From Siphonodentalium dalli (taxonomy: Eukaryota > Mollusca > Scaphopoda > Gadilida > Siphonodentaliidae), in NCBI GenBank assembly GCA_032622095.1, contig CP136068.1:14491729-14555728 (forward strand): a DNA stretch of 64,000 nt, in the 5' to 3' direction. The translations under genes and the position numbers were made by a program. Each line of letters begins with the position of its first letter. Position 1 is the first letter of the stretch. Below, in pieces: positions 1 to 12,100 of this stretch. Below the pieces are notes generated by a model. That model made no database searches and had not been told where the DNA came from. It worked only from the letters and a program-made list of their open reading frames with translations.

Positions 1-246
1 AGTGTCTATACTTGAGTGCAAATACTGCATTTGGGGACCCTGTTATATCTCAGGTTTGCTTTGACCAATCGGCGTGAAATTTGGTGAGTCATCTTCTAAG
101 ACACAGTATAGGCCATGGTACAAATTTGGGCAACATTGCACGCATGGTTGAACAGTTATAAGCACGCCAAAAGCGTGACCGAGTTATACACACACACACA
201 GACACACACACACACACACACACAGACGACGGGTTTTATATATATA
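1..246. repeat. 3' end of dispersed repeat (family A), copy 1
   Basis: This stretch recurs at 1396-1632 and 39598-39838. The shared order is an opening 'agtgtctatacttgagtg', a middle part with 'gcgtgaccgagttatacac', a (CA)n tract with interspersed CAGACA, and a final 'cagacgacgggttttatat' tail. The fixed tail after a microsatellite suggests the 3' end of a mobile element, but I see no coding remnant that would assign it to a class. It is truncated by the left edge of the window. Confidence 0.75.
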
Positions 247-519
247 GATACTAGGGGGTTGCCCGTAAACAAAATAACGGGTATATAAATGTTCTTTGTT
301 ACTTTCTAGTGTCCGCGGTAATGAACAAATTTTCATTTGTATATTAGAAATGGAATGGTCATGCTTCTCCTTTTTTTTGTCGCTGGATGCGCGAGGGAAC
401 ACTTTATTTCACTAAAACTGTATTTTTACACACCCAGCCCACATATGCGCATGCACATATTGAGCAAAACAAAATCAGCATATTACTTTAAATATTACTA
501 CATACTAACTGAAACATAC

Positions 520-1632
520 TCAATTAGGGAGCCTTTATTCAGCGACGAAGGGAGCTTGCGGCACATTTTGATCATAAACGGACCCCCTTTGGAGTATGTA
601 TTCAGCATGCAGCATAAGGATCACAGACCCTGAACTGCGGCCCATTTGTAGGAACACTGTATTTTCTACCGCCCCCCCCCACATCTCTCCCCAACCCACA
701 TATATGCATGCACATATGGAACGCAACAATCAAGATATTTTACTTTATTAATATATATACTAACTGACACAGGCTCCATTCTGTGGCCTTTATTTTGCGG
801 GGGGGGGGGGGGCATGTGTCCCCTTTGTGCGCTTCGCGCACATTATATGATCTTAAAAGGCGCGCACATTTTGATCTTTTAAACATTCTTATCAGATTTG
901 CACTCAACTGAAAGATTAAAAGAGCATTAATTAACGTCGGCAAATTTGTTTACACTGTATTATTAGTCCAGGTCCGGGAATGGTTTTTCCTAACTGAGTT
1001 CCGGCGAATTTACTGAACGGTACCCACTGGCGGGAGGTCAGACAATGTCCATTCGCCATCTTCCGGATATACCGGTACTCCTTCGATTCCACACTCAATG
1101 CACATTCTGTACTTATGTTCACACCGAACTGGCAAATTGAAATATCATATTAGCACACATTCCCAAATATGTTAGAGCGTTCGAGTCTCGACACTAGACC
1201 TCAGCACATGCACTTCCACGACAAAATCAACATTTGTTACTTATATTCACACTGAACTTGAAATGACAAATTAATTTAGCGCCTATTTCCAACAACGCTT
1301 TGGTAGAGCCCATGGAAGTTTCGTCTACAATAGGAAAGCAAGTGTTGGTTTGCGTGCGACGTCAATGACGTCATTTTGACAAACGTCATAAGAAATAGTG
1401 TCTATGCTTGAGTGCAAATACTGCATTCCGGGACCATGTTATATCTCAGGTTTGCTTTGACCAATCTACTTGGATTTTTATGAGTCATCTTTCACGACAC
1501 AATATAGGCCGTGGTATAAATTTGGGCCACATTGCATGCATGGTTGAAAAGTTATAAACGCGCCAAAAGCGTGACCGAGTTATACACACACAGACAGACA
1601 CACCCTCACAGACGACGGGTTTTTATATATAT
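520..1632. repeat. Composite dispersed repeat (X plus family A), copy 1
   Basis: About 1.1 kb that aligns collinearly, same orientation, with 38603-39838. Shared landmarks are 'ggagc...tttattcagcg', 'cggacccccttt', 'cagcatgcagc', 'cccaacccac...tatatgcatgcacatatgg', a poly-G run, 'ggtacccactggcgggaggtcag', and the family A tail at 1396-1632. Because copy A1 ends just upstream, the left edge probably holds two such repeats in tandem. It contains G and C homopolymers. The small frames here are accidental. Confidence 0.75.
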
Positions 1633-1640
1633 TAATAAAA

Positions 1641-3667
1641 TAGATTTTATATGGATGCATGCTTCTACTCACTGCTTGCAGCCATTTATGCCAACAAGAT
1701 TCCACGTCAGTTCATTTTATGATGTGTTTTATTTGGGTATAACATACCTGTCGTAATTATACTTTGGTAGGGTTACTTACAACTACCATTGTTGCTTTTC
1801 CCATATATACTTAAGATAGCCACGACTCCTGAGTCAATTTGACAACAAACTGATAACTAGATGGTTCGCCATTTTGGCCATCATTTCAGCCAAACCTTGG
1901 CTGTTTATTTCACACCGGTTTCTGGGATAACCTGTGTGTCGACTGAGAACCTGCGTGTCAATTGAGGAGAACACACGGAGGATTTGTGTAAATGTTAGCC
2001 CAAACGACATTTCGAAATAACGACGGCTTTGTTGTTTATTTCGAGGAATAATACCGCATCATATGAATTCAGCCCAAATATATTGACAGGTGTCAAGGGT
2101 CTAACTCTATACTGAGCAATAAAAAACTAATATTAATAAATACCGAGTATATTTAATTTAACGCCAATGGGTCGTTTATGTGCGTTTAAGAGTGTATTTA
2201 TGCCTAAAGCAAAGTGAAATAACGATCTTAAAATGAATTGGCCGGTATATTTTATTAGTTATCAGGGTTACCAGGGTCGTAGTTGCATAAATTACAATAT
2301 ATTTTATGTTTATGCTAAGATAACTTGATCGGTATTGAGGTTAACACAAATCCCATATATGGAAATTCCAAATATGGAAAGTGACGTGCGCAAAACAGCT
2401 GCATCTAGGTTATCTGGGTCAGATATATTTATAGCGTCGAAGCGAAGAAATGTTGTCATATTCCACGTCTGAATACGCGTCTTATTCTCACTTATACCGT
2501 GTTTATATAAGTTTTATTCTATGTGTTGTTGTTTATTGTATTACTTTGATCAAGGTTGCGCTTTTGTTATTCTCACAAAAGGTAAATTTGATGCGTGTTT
2601 GATGCGTGTTTACATTTCAAAATTGCGTCGGCTATGTACAGTAACACTATTAAACAGTGCGACGGAATTCCACATTCCTTAATTACGAGACTAATTTATC
2701 GAATGAGGTCAAATTTTCGCATATAACAAGACTCGTATGTTATTCTGCACCATTCTGGCGAGTGCCGAATTTCATTTCGCATTATTTTCGTTTTTATCGA
2801 AAAATAATCGTTCTCTATGCCTATCGACTGGAGATTCCCATGTAAATTTTTTCAACCAAAAAAAATTCATTGTTTTGCCAATTTCAAGCTAGTTTATAGC
2901 ATGGTCATGGCATAATTTGGCCTAGCGAGTGTCGGTAGACGTTTCTTGAGTGTGCACAACAAATTTTGGTCCCAACGAAGCAGGCTAAAATCCTGAAATT
3001 TGTCAATTTTACTTTGCGTGTGAAGAAAATATTCATTTAAACTTCCAAAATTGGTTGAAATATGCTCAACAACATTCAGTTGAATGGTGACATTATTTAT
3101 AGTCACCGACTAACTTCCACGATGAATCAAATTTGTTTTTATTGGTGACAATTATGTCGCGAGAGATAAAAATGTAAATTTTTTAAAGAAAATGTTAAAT
3201 TTTAGCTCATTTTAAGACTTTAATTGCTTGTAGATCGGTGTTAATTATCTTCGTCAATGATGTCATGTCACGCTTGTTAATAATTCATTTGTTCGGAAAT
3301 ACTTATTGGGGGTCGAAATGTATAAAATTTAACTACCACCACTTCCAAAAACAACACCGATAAACAATAACGCTCTTTGTTCCATGCAATGGAAATGGCT
3401 ATTTATTGTCCTGATATCAGTGATATAAATGAATGCCTAAAATTAGTATTATCGTGAAATAAATTTATGCCACTTTGGCGAACATGGGAACCACGGTACA
3501 ATTTATGCCATTTAGGCACACTTCAGAGTGAAATCAGGGCTTATATTTCGGCGAGAATCCAAATCTAGATTCTCGTAAATATTCTCGCAAATTACCCTGG
3601 ATTCTCGTGAAAAAGTATATATGGATTCTCGCAAAATCAGATGAAATATATGCCCTGGAAATATAGC
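1641..3667. other. No recognisable gene; AT-rich sequence
   Basis: I see no exon with convincing coding content and no long repeat. A short patch at about 3549-3640 repeats 'ggattctcg' four or five times with variable spacing. If the M13 gene extends upstream this would be intron or 5' flank. Confidence 0.5.
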
Positions 3668-4637
3668 AAATCGTTTAATGCTTTAGAATTTTTGTTTTCG
3701 GAGATTTATATATATGCTTAAAGACATATTATGGACTTGTTATGGACTTTTTCGGGTGCGAGAAATTGATAAGTTAGTGCTCAGGCACTTTGCCAACCTG
3801 GGGAATGTTATCATTCTACTAACATCACTGAAAATTTCCAAAAAAATCTGCCACACCACTTCATAGAGAACATCGTCTGAACTACTCCAAATTGTAAATA
3901 TTTACATCTCGATTCGGGGCGCAACTATCGGCTATAATTAAACAAAAATGATTTCGCCATCGAGAGTCATTGCATTTAACTAATATATAAGAATGACGTT
4001 GTGTATCATCCATTTGGATTAATATTCGTAACGAATAACTACTTTGAGAAAGATTATTCTTAATTTCTATTTGATCACTCTGCCCGGTGTCTGCCGGAGT
4101 GTTTCACATCACTTTAATCAAGGAAGACTGTTCAGAAAAACTGCATTTCAAGAAATCGTTTAATGCTTTAGAATTTTGGTTTTCGGAGATTTATATATAT
4201 GCTTAAAGACATATTATGGACTTGTTATGGACTTTTTCGGGTGCGAGAAATTGATAAGTTAGTGCTCAGGCACTTTGCCAACCTGGGGAATGTTATCATT
4301 CTACTAACATCACTGAAAATTTCCAAAAAAATCTACCACCCCACTTCATAGAGAACATCGTCTGAACTACTCCAAATTGTAAATATTTACATCTCGATTC
4401 GGGGCGCAACTATCGGCTATAATTAAACAAAAATGATTTCGCCATCGAGAGTCATTGCATTTAACTAATATATAAGAATGACGTTGTGTATCATCCATTT
4501 GGATTAATATTCGTAACAAATAACTACTTTGAGAAAGATTATTCTTAATTTCTATTTGATCACTCTGCCCGTTGTCTGCCGGAGTGTTTCACATCACTTT
4601 AATCAAGGAAGACTGTTCAGAAAAACTGCATTTCAAG
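3668..4637. repeat. 485-bp tandem duplication, two copies
   Basis: The block starting 'aaatcgtttaatgctttag' at 3668 repeats head to tail at 4153 with a 485-bp period. Only a few substitutions separate the copies over the parts compared (for example 'ctgccacacc' against 'ctaccacccc', and 'cgtaacgaat' against 'cgtaacaaat'). No open frame of interest lies inside. This looks like a recent local duplication. Confidence 0.9.
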
Positions 4638-4707
4638 ATCACCAAACAACTTTCCTTTTTAGGGCCACCACATCTTTCCAAAGATGTACTTCTTCCATTT
4701 TGCTATC

Positions 4708-4990
4708 AAAGACCGAAAAATGTCGTTAAACTAGAGATCCAAATACCCACTAAGGGCCCCTATATCTTGAAATATTAAAGACCGAGAATGTCGTTAAACT
4801 ATAAAGACCGAAAAATGTCGTTAAACTAGAGATCCAAATACCCCCTATATCTTGAGATATTATAAAGACCGAAAAATGTCATTAAACTATTAAAGACCGA
4901 AAAATGTCGTTAAACTAGAGATCCAAACATCCCCATCCCCTATTTTTTTAGACAATTAAGAACGAAATATGTCGTTACACCATTAATACA
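4708..4990. repeat. Minisatellite with 'aaagaccgaaaaatgtcg' units
   Basis: Imperfect units of 'aaagaccgaaaaatgtcgtt' followed by 'aaacta', with a variable spacer 'gagatccaaatacccc', recur at least six times. Unit length varies because the spacer is sometimes missing. It directly follows the 485-bp duplication. Confidence 0.8.
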
Positions 4991-5924
4991 TAATTTGTGT
5001 TTATGAAAGTCTGGCACCCATTAGCAGTTTGTTTTCAGTACATTTTAATATTCATTGGAACGTAAACAATTATTCGCTGACAGAAATCATGTTAATATCG
5101 CCTTTCGTTACTGGTTTCCTCGACTCAAATATTTCTCACTGCTCAATACTTATAATTAAAAAAAATGTTCTGTGTTTTGTGTCACTTCTTAATAGCATTA
5201 TGTATTCTGCTATTGACAAGAAACAAAGTTGCAGTATGCCTTAAAGGTACGGAAGGCCTTGGTGGGTATCCTGTGAACATATTTCCACCTGTCAAAAACC
5301 GCTACAAACGAAAATAATATTCAAATATAGACATACTTTGTTAATATACAAATGAGAAATATCTCATAAACAGTATGTTATTGTCGTAAATTTGACGATT
5401 GTTATGTAAACAAAGCATAAAAAGTTACTTTCTTGGTGTTTCTTTATATTATGATGGTAAACATAAAGAGCGTTCTTTGTTGCTCAATTCCTTATTTGGA
5501 AATAATAAAGAGCGTTTATACCATTTGTGTGTGATTAGCCAGTAGCATTGTGCTGCCTTCTATAACACAATCAGACTCTTGTTTAGGTAAAATTTAGTAG
5601 GTCTTTATGTGAGCATGATGTTTACGCGATAGTGATCGTATATTTGAACCAAAATGTATGCGTTTTAATATTTTTCTGTTTACGGTGTTTGGAACAAATA
5701 TGAATATTTTCGACAACTAAGCCCCCTCGTATCCAATAACGCCAGAATTCCCAGAAGTACCGGAAATAGTCGGACATTAACAAGCGATGTTGTTGACATG
5801 CCAGGTGGGTTAAGCCACTCCACATATTCAATGGGAGTTGATTTATTGATTAATGATTCTTGCAATTAATGATTGTTATATCAAAATGAGCACCTAATTT
5901 ATTAAACTCTGTGTGAACCCCAAA
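4991..5924. other. No recognisable feature
   Basis: AT-rich sequence. A frame at 5029-5244 and two minus-strand frames at 5622-5865 show no family motifs. I see nothing to annotate. Confidence 0.5.
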
Positions 5925-6016
5925 AACTAACACCTGCCTTAACTAACACCTGTCTTAACTAACACCTGTCTTAACTAACACCTGTCTTAATTAACACCTG
6001 CCTTAACTAACACCTG
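5925..6016. repeat. 16-bp minisatellite just upstream of an exon
   Basis: Unit 'aactaacacctgtctt' occurs about 5.7 times with a few C/T variants. It ends 53 bp before the first recognised M13 peptidase exon (starting at 6070), so it sits in the intron region that normally holds the branch point and polypyrimidine tract. Confidence 0.9.
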
Positions 6017-6069
6017 TTGATTTTTTATGTTTGTGATTTAATATTGAGTTGCTATGCTCTTGTTTCCAG

Positions 6070-6198
6070 ACCATTGCTGGGAGTTCATCAAAAACTACTC
6101 GCTGGAAATCATGTGCGAGAGAAGCCATGAGCTATTTTGGTCTGGCTATCGGACGAGTATTCGTTGAAGAAAACTTCGACACAGAATCTAGAGAAAAT
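6070..6198 (+). CDS. M13 peptidase exon a (residues 1-43)
   Basis: Preceded by 'cttgtttccag' and followed by donor gtgggt. It reads RWKSC then [15 protein letters not shown] and TESREN, matching the neprilysin segment where RWxxC precedes the helix leading to the F(V)xxxF motif. Cys15 is at the position of a conserved disulfide cysteine. The first codons are weakly conserved, so the acceptor could be argued. The donor choice rests on phase 0 joining to the next exon, which gives an ungapped match to the family. A frame runs on past the donor but is intronic. Confidence 0.93.
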
Positions 6199-9100
6199 GT
6201 GGGTATAAAAGGAATGTTTGTCATTTATATGTCATTATACACACACAAGATAGTTACTTTGTAAACATTCAATGATTCGGAGATAATCCGATTATACCTC
6301 TCGATTTAATGTGCAGATAATTAAGAATTTCCCTTGGAATACAATCATGTATCTTTTCACATTGTTAAGCTCTGCTATCTTGCATGTATGCATCATTCCA
6401 CGTAATTATATACACGCTATTGTCACGCCCCATAAATTACATTGTTGCCGAAATTAAATGGCATCTGAACGTGGTACAAACACCAGTTACCTAATTCCGT
6501 GGTAATAATTTAGATCTGTTGTTTCCCTGGTGACTCACGTGACGTGATAAACATATCGCGTGATTGGAATATAATTCATTATACGTTTAACTATAAACTT
6601 GCAGCTTATTCTGAAAAATAATTCACTAAGTGGAATAAAATTCAATTGTCTATATTATTTCTCAAATTACCTAGTTGTGCCATTATCTATATTTGCGAAT
6701 GTCTGTCTGTCTGTCTGTCTGTGTTCTATAGAAATTCACAGGGGACCATCTAGATGATGCCAAAGGGGTCTACTAGGAGTAGCTTTTTACGAGAAAGATA
6801 ATGGTCGGGGTTAGAATTTTCTAAAGTGACGCCGTTGTTGTCAGGGGCAGAAAAGGGGGAGGGGCAGAAATTGTTTTTGTCGCCGATTGCCACCAAACTT
6901 ATATATAATCATCCCCATAATATGAGGAATCTAATGGCGTGGTTTAAATATGGCAAAAGTCGCGCCGTTCGCGTCAGGAATGACCGGAAGGGGGGGGGCA
7001 GATTTTTTTCTCTGTCGCCGATTGCCACGAAACTTACATATAATCACCCCCATGATATGAAGAATCCAACGGTGTAGTTTAAATATGTCACAAGTGGCGT
7101 CGTTTGAGTCAGGGATGAACGGAAGGGGAGAGGGGCACCAAAATTGATAAAACTAATTTTAGCGCCGATTTCCACCAAATTGATATATATTCTTCTTCAT
7201 GATACAAGGAATCTAATTGTGCGATTTAACAACGCCAAATTGTTGTTTTTGGATTAGAGATTGGGAGGGGGTGGGCACTAAATTTTATAATAAGTCGCCG
7301 ATTGCCACCACACTTATACAAAATCATCCCCATGGTATGAGGAGTCTAATGGTGTGGCTTTTATCTGTCAAATGTGGCCTCATTCGAGTCGGGGTTGCAT
7401 TGAAAGGGACAGGGGTACCAAAATTGATGCACATTGTTTTTAGCGCCAATTTCCACCAAATTGATACACGTTTTTATCCATGATACGAGGAATCTAATCG
7501 TGATTTAAAGACGCCATAGCGGTGCTGTTTGTGTGAGAGATGGAGAGGGGAGGGATTGGCACCAAATTTGATAACAAAATTGTTTAGTCGCCGATTATCA
7601 CCAAACTTATAAACAATCATCTCCATGATATCAGGAGTGTAATCGTGTGGTTTAAGGATGTCACAAGTGGGGCCATTCGAGTCAGTGGTGTATAGAGATG
7701 AGAGGGACACAAAAAATTACATCTATAGTGTTTAGTGGCGATTTCCACCAGATTGATACATATTCTTCTCCGTGATACGAGGAATCTTATCGTGTGGTTT
7801 AGATACACCAAATTGGTGCCCTATGGGTGAGAGATATGGGGACCTTAAATTTGATACAAATTTGTATACTCGCCAATTTTCACTAATTTCATATATATGC
7901 ATCTCTAATCTCTAATGAGTCTTAGTGTGTGCAGCTTGAGTCCGAAATAGGGACGGGAGGGTCACCAAAACTGATACAAAATATTTTTAGTACCAATTAC
8001 CATCAAATTCAGACACGTTCTTCTCAAATGATACAAGAAATAAAATCGTGCTGTCTGTCTGTCTTTTTGTCTGTCTGTGTGCGTTCTATATATAACTTCA
8101 CGCGGTACAATCGAGATGGCACCAAGGCGTTCTAAGGGGGGTAACTTTTTACAAGGAAGATAATGGTGTGGGTTAAAATTTTATAAAATGACGCTGTTGG
8201 TGGGAGGGGAAATTAAAAAAATATGGTGAAATAGTTTTGTCGCTGATTTCCACCAAACAAATACATAATCACCTTCGCAATATGGCGTTGTTCGAGTCAG
8301 CGTTGCATCAACAATTGATTTAATAAACCAAATTCCACCAAATTCATACACGTTTTTCTCTAAGAATATACCATGAATTAAATCACATTTGGTGTCGTTT
8401 GCGTCACGGATGGCGAGCGGATATGCACTATCATTGATAAGATTGCTATTCGCCGATATCCACATATAAGTTATATACAGTCACCAGGCCATCTCCATAT
8501 CATTTTAAGTAGTTGGGCGTTCACATTTCACAATCCCGACATATGGTGACCCACATAAGTCACTTGAACAATTATATCTTCTTAATAGTCATATTTATAT
8601 GGGAATATGGGAATGGCAATCAAGGAATTCACACAATGAGCTAGCAAAAGAGATAACTAGATGAAGCATTAAACGTATATTTATCATTCTATTGAAGAGA
8701 TACATATATTCGTGCAAACTGAGAGACCTCGAACCGTCAGAGGATTGCATATATATAATAACATAATTTAGTCTGTTCCATTCAATGCAGTTTCCACAAA
8801 AAGTTACAATTTGTCAAGAGATATGGAAGGCCTGTTCAAAAATAGTGGTCACAGTGTGCAGTAAAATATAGTTTCTTCTGATATATAGTAGCACAAGACT
8901 TTTCAGGATCCTACCAATACTGACATCTGACAGGGGTTTTAGAACAGACTCATCGACTGACATAAACAACTCAAAATCTCGCTCTGTGCCTGGCACACGT
9001 AGCTGATATATATGCGCAGCATCATTTCGTTTAAACTAAGAATATTTAGTCAATATATAGCACCATGAACAGAGGACCACCTGGAAATTTCTTTGAAACA

Positions 9101-12100
9101 TCTGTATCTTCATGGATATATGATAGCCAGGTGTCCTCGAGATCTTAGTCCAACCCACTAGATTGATTGATACATCTCAATATGTAAAACCCAATTATCA
9201 TCTTTTATCGAACTAATGTGTTTATGATGTTCATGTATCATATTATAGCGTCTAATGTATACGCAGTTGTAAATAAATAAATACTTCATTATTGGTGGAA
9301 CGGATTAATCGCGATAAACAGAATGACAATTGACAAGGTGAGCCACTACTTAAATTCCATGACTGTAATAATCATATTTTGTGATGCTATTTGAATATAC
9401 AATTTATGAGAAAATGTATGACACTTTAAGCAAGAGCATTCTCTATTCCCAACAAATATCCACAGCATACATTAACCTGGGCAACGCCGGGTAACCCTGC
9501 TAGTATACCTTATATACAATGTTATACTAAACGATATGAATCAACACATTATAAATGTTTCGCACGTCATGCATGGGACCGGATTTATTGAATCAACTGA
9601 ATAATGGACTTTATGCCTTGAGAAGATGGCTAAATAAATATTCTGTGAATACATAATATTGAGCCCACCAAGGGTTTTGCAAGAAAGGAGACAGTTTCTC
9701 ATTCAATGGCTGTTTAATTATCTGCATTAATCAGCCGAATAATAATGTGAAGGTGGGGCACAAAAAATCGCCCCATACAAACATACAAGTTAAACAAGAG
9801 TAACAAATGTAATCAAACATCATGACACATGATAATAACAAAAAATTACAAAATAGCCATACTGGGCGGGAGGGAGGGTCAAGAAACAATTACCGATCCC
9901 GAGATGTGTATGAATTACTAACATAATATTTTAGACTACATAACTTTTGAATAAATGGTTTACAGATGGCGACTGATAAGGAAGACTGCTCACGTGATCA
10001 AAAGTATATATTACATTACGAACATTCGCGATCGAAACTAACTGCTGTCATAATCAGGTACCCGATCGCCAGATCTTCTCAAACATAAAATTGGTTATAT
10101 ATAACCTGCTATTATAATTGTATGCATGGTGGCGACAGGAAGACGACCTGATGTCATGTCGCCTCCACTTTGTGCTAAACGATTTATGTATTGATTATGT
10201 TATTTAGTTGTTGGTAACACTAGCCTTCATAAAAAAATACCAAGACACAGGACAACATATTTGAGTGGAACATGAACATAATAGCTTATTGGTACAGTCT
10301 CCATTTTTTTGTGGGGCGATAATATCGCAGACCACATAGAACATCAGCAAAACATGTGTTGCCTTAAGATGAATATTTTCTAATTGCATAAGATGATGGA
10401 GATGATAGATAATTTGAAATCTTCGATGGATGAATTGATACAAGGACTGGATTGGATGGACAGCGAAACGAAACCTGCAGCCATGGAAAAGGTATATTCT
10501 CATTATGAATATTCAGCATAGTTGTGTCCGTACCCTGTCCAAGTAGAATTTCTTGGTGTGGTCAACACGACACTCGGGGTTTCAAATTTGCAACACGTAA
10601 CCGCCAAATCCGCCCATCGGAACTACATTACGTGTCCAATGTCACGAGCCAAAAACTAATTATTCCGACAAATGGTAGTGTGCCTTCAAAATAGGTCTCT
10701 TCGGTTCCCCATGCACACCCGTCTACTGACAGTTTAAGTGGCAGAACCCAGTCAGGTTGTAATTCACGGACACTCGAACCGTACATCTAGACTGTCACGC
10801 CAACTGCACATCAGCAGCCAAATATCGATTGCACACCCAATTTATTTGTCTTGAGTCAGTTTCCCCCTTGACTTCCATGACCGAAATCGCCTATCTACCC
10901 GACCATGTGCAGAGAAACAATTGCTGCATTCGTCATGCAGTGCAGATAGATATATCACTGATGATTGCACGTTGGACACCAGTAACATTTGTGTTTTAAT
11001 GCACTGTAGAAGTCAACTTATTAATTACATGGCGATCTGTTTGGTTTTATAAATTTCAGGGTTGTTTCTAGAAGAGCTGAATTTTATTGTCATTCACCAC
11101 TCTGTTTACAAGCAAAAGGGATGCAATTGTATGTCTTACATCTCCACTAGAGTTTCTCGGGTGGAAGTGCAAACTAGTTGCCGTGGCATCGCCTATGAGA
11201 ATGTATGCCGGGATATTGTATTGTGTATACTCAGAACCAAGCGATAGTAGATATTCAGAAGGAACTGGATTCGTTGCAAAGCATATCGTTCCAAGTATTT
11301 ATTCATCCAAAATGCTGATGACACTGTCCTCAACTATCTGTTCTTCAATATTTCTCAGGCAGCGGCAATGGCACGGTTTATTGGTTTCCCGGAAAATCCC
11401 AACATTCTAGATGATAAAGTGCTGAATGATATTTACAAGATGGTGAGTATTGACATGCGATTCTGATTCAAAACACACCTCCCAAATGAGACTGTATCCA
11501 GGTCACTTGAGAAGAAATATCTGCCATCTTGGCCACATTGTCTGTAGTATGATTAAGTCTACATTGCCAGTGAGAATGGCATGTATGACAGATGAACATA
11601 GTTTTATGACCGTGCCTTGATTATATTTAGCTATGGGGAATCCGCTGCAAGTACACCAATCAGGTCTGCAGTGCAGGGAATTTTCCTAATGTTGGAGTTG
11701 ACAAGGTCAAAAGCTTAACTTAATACATTAGTGCCAGTTAGCAGCAGTAGTGTTTTAAAGCTTTGGTCGCGAATATGATGTGGGATAAATGCTGAATATG
11801 ATGCAAACCATTTGTCCGAAAAACTAGATCATCAACATGAACATGAACAATTAAAGGGGGAGACGCAAGTTTTACATAAATCTAGCCAAATTGGCGAACG
11901 ATGTTTAACAAAGAATTTCTCTGTATCTATCTGGCGATAGCTTCACATATAATCATCTGCGTTGTATAAATAATCTGAGCAATTATTTAATGGATTTTAA
12001 TTTGAGAGTTTGAAAATATTATTTTCTTGTTTGTCCCTTTTGGTACCAATAACTGCTAGAATTAATAATTTCACACAACACTCCAATCACCAACACCAAC

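Larger units (their letters stand above)
6686..9503 (+). mobile_element. Non-autonomous Helitron-like element, 2.8 kb, in intron 1
   Basis: The 5' end is TCTATATTTGCG directly after an A. The 3' end is CTAG directly before a T, the A|T target used by Helitrons. A GC-rich hairpin around 'cctgggcaacgccggg' lies just before the CTAG. The 5' head carries a (CTGT)n tract. The core is a series of roughly 140-bp tandem repeats and the tail is AT-rich. No Rep/helicase coding is present, so it would depend on an autonomous relative. A shorter minus-strand relative is at 50922-51470, and another 3' end is at about 24765-24915. Confidence 0.8.

Noticed and set aside
1165-1200. tRNA-like 'gttcgagtct' T-loop motif (also at 39330)
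   Set aside because: No acceptor stem, D-arm or anticodon arm can be drawn around it, and it lies in a dispersed repeat.
5925-6016. CRISPR-like short direct repeats
   Set aside because: The 16-bp units abut without unique spacers and the genome is eukaryotic; it is a minisatellite.
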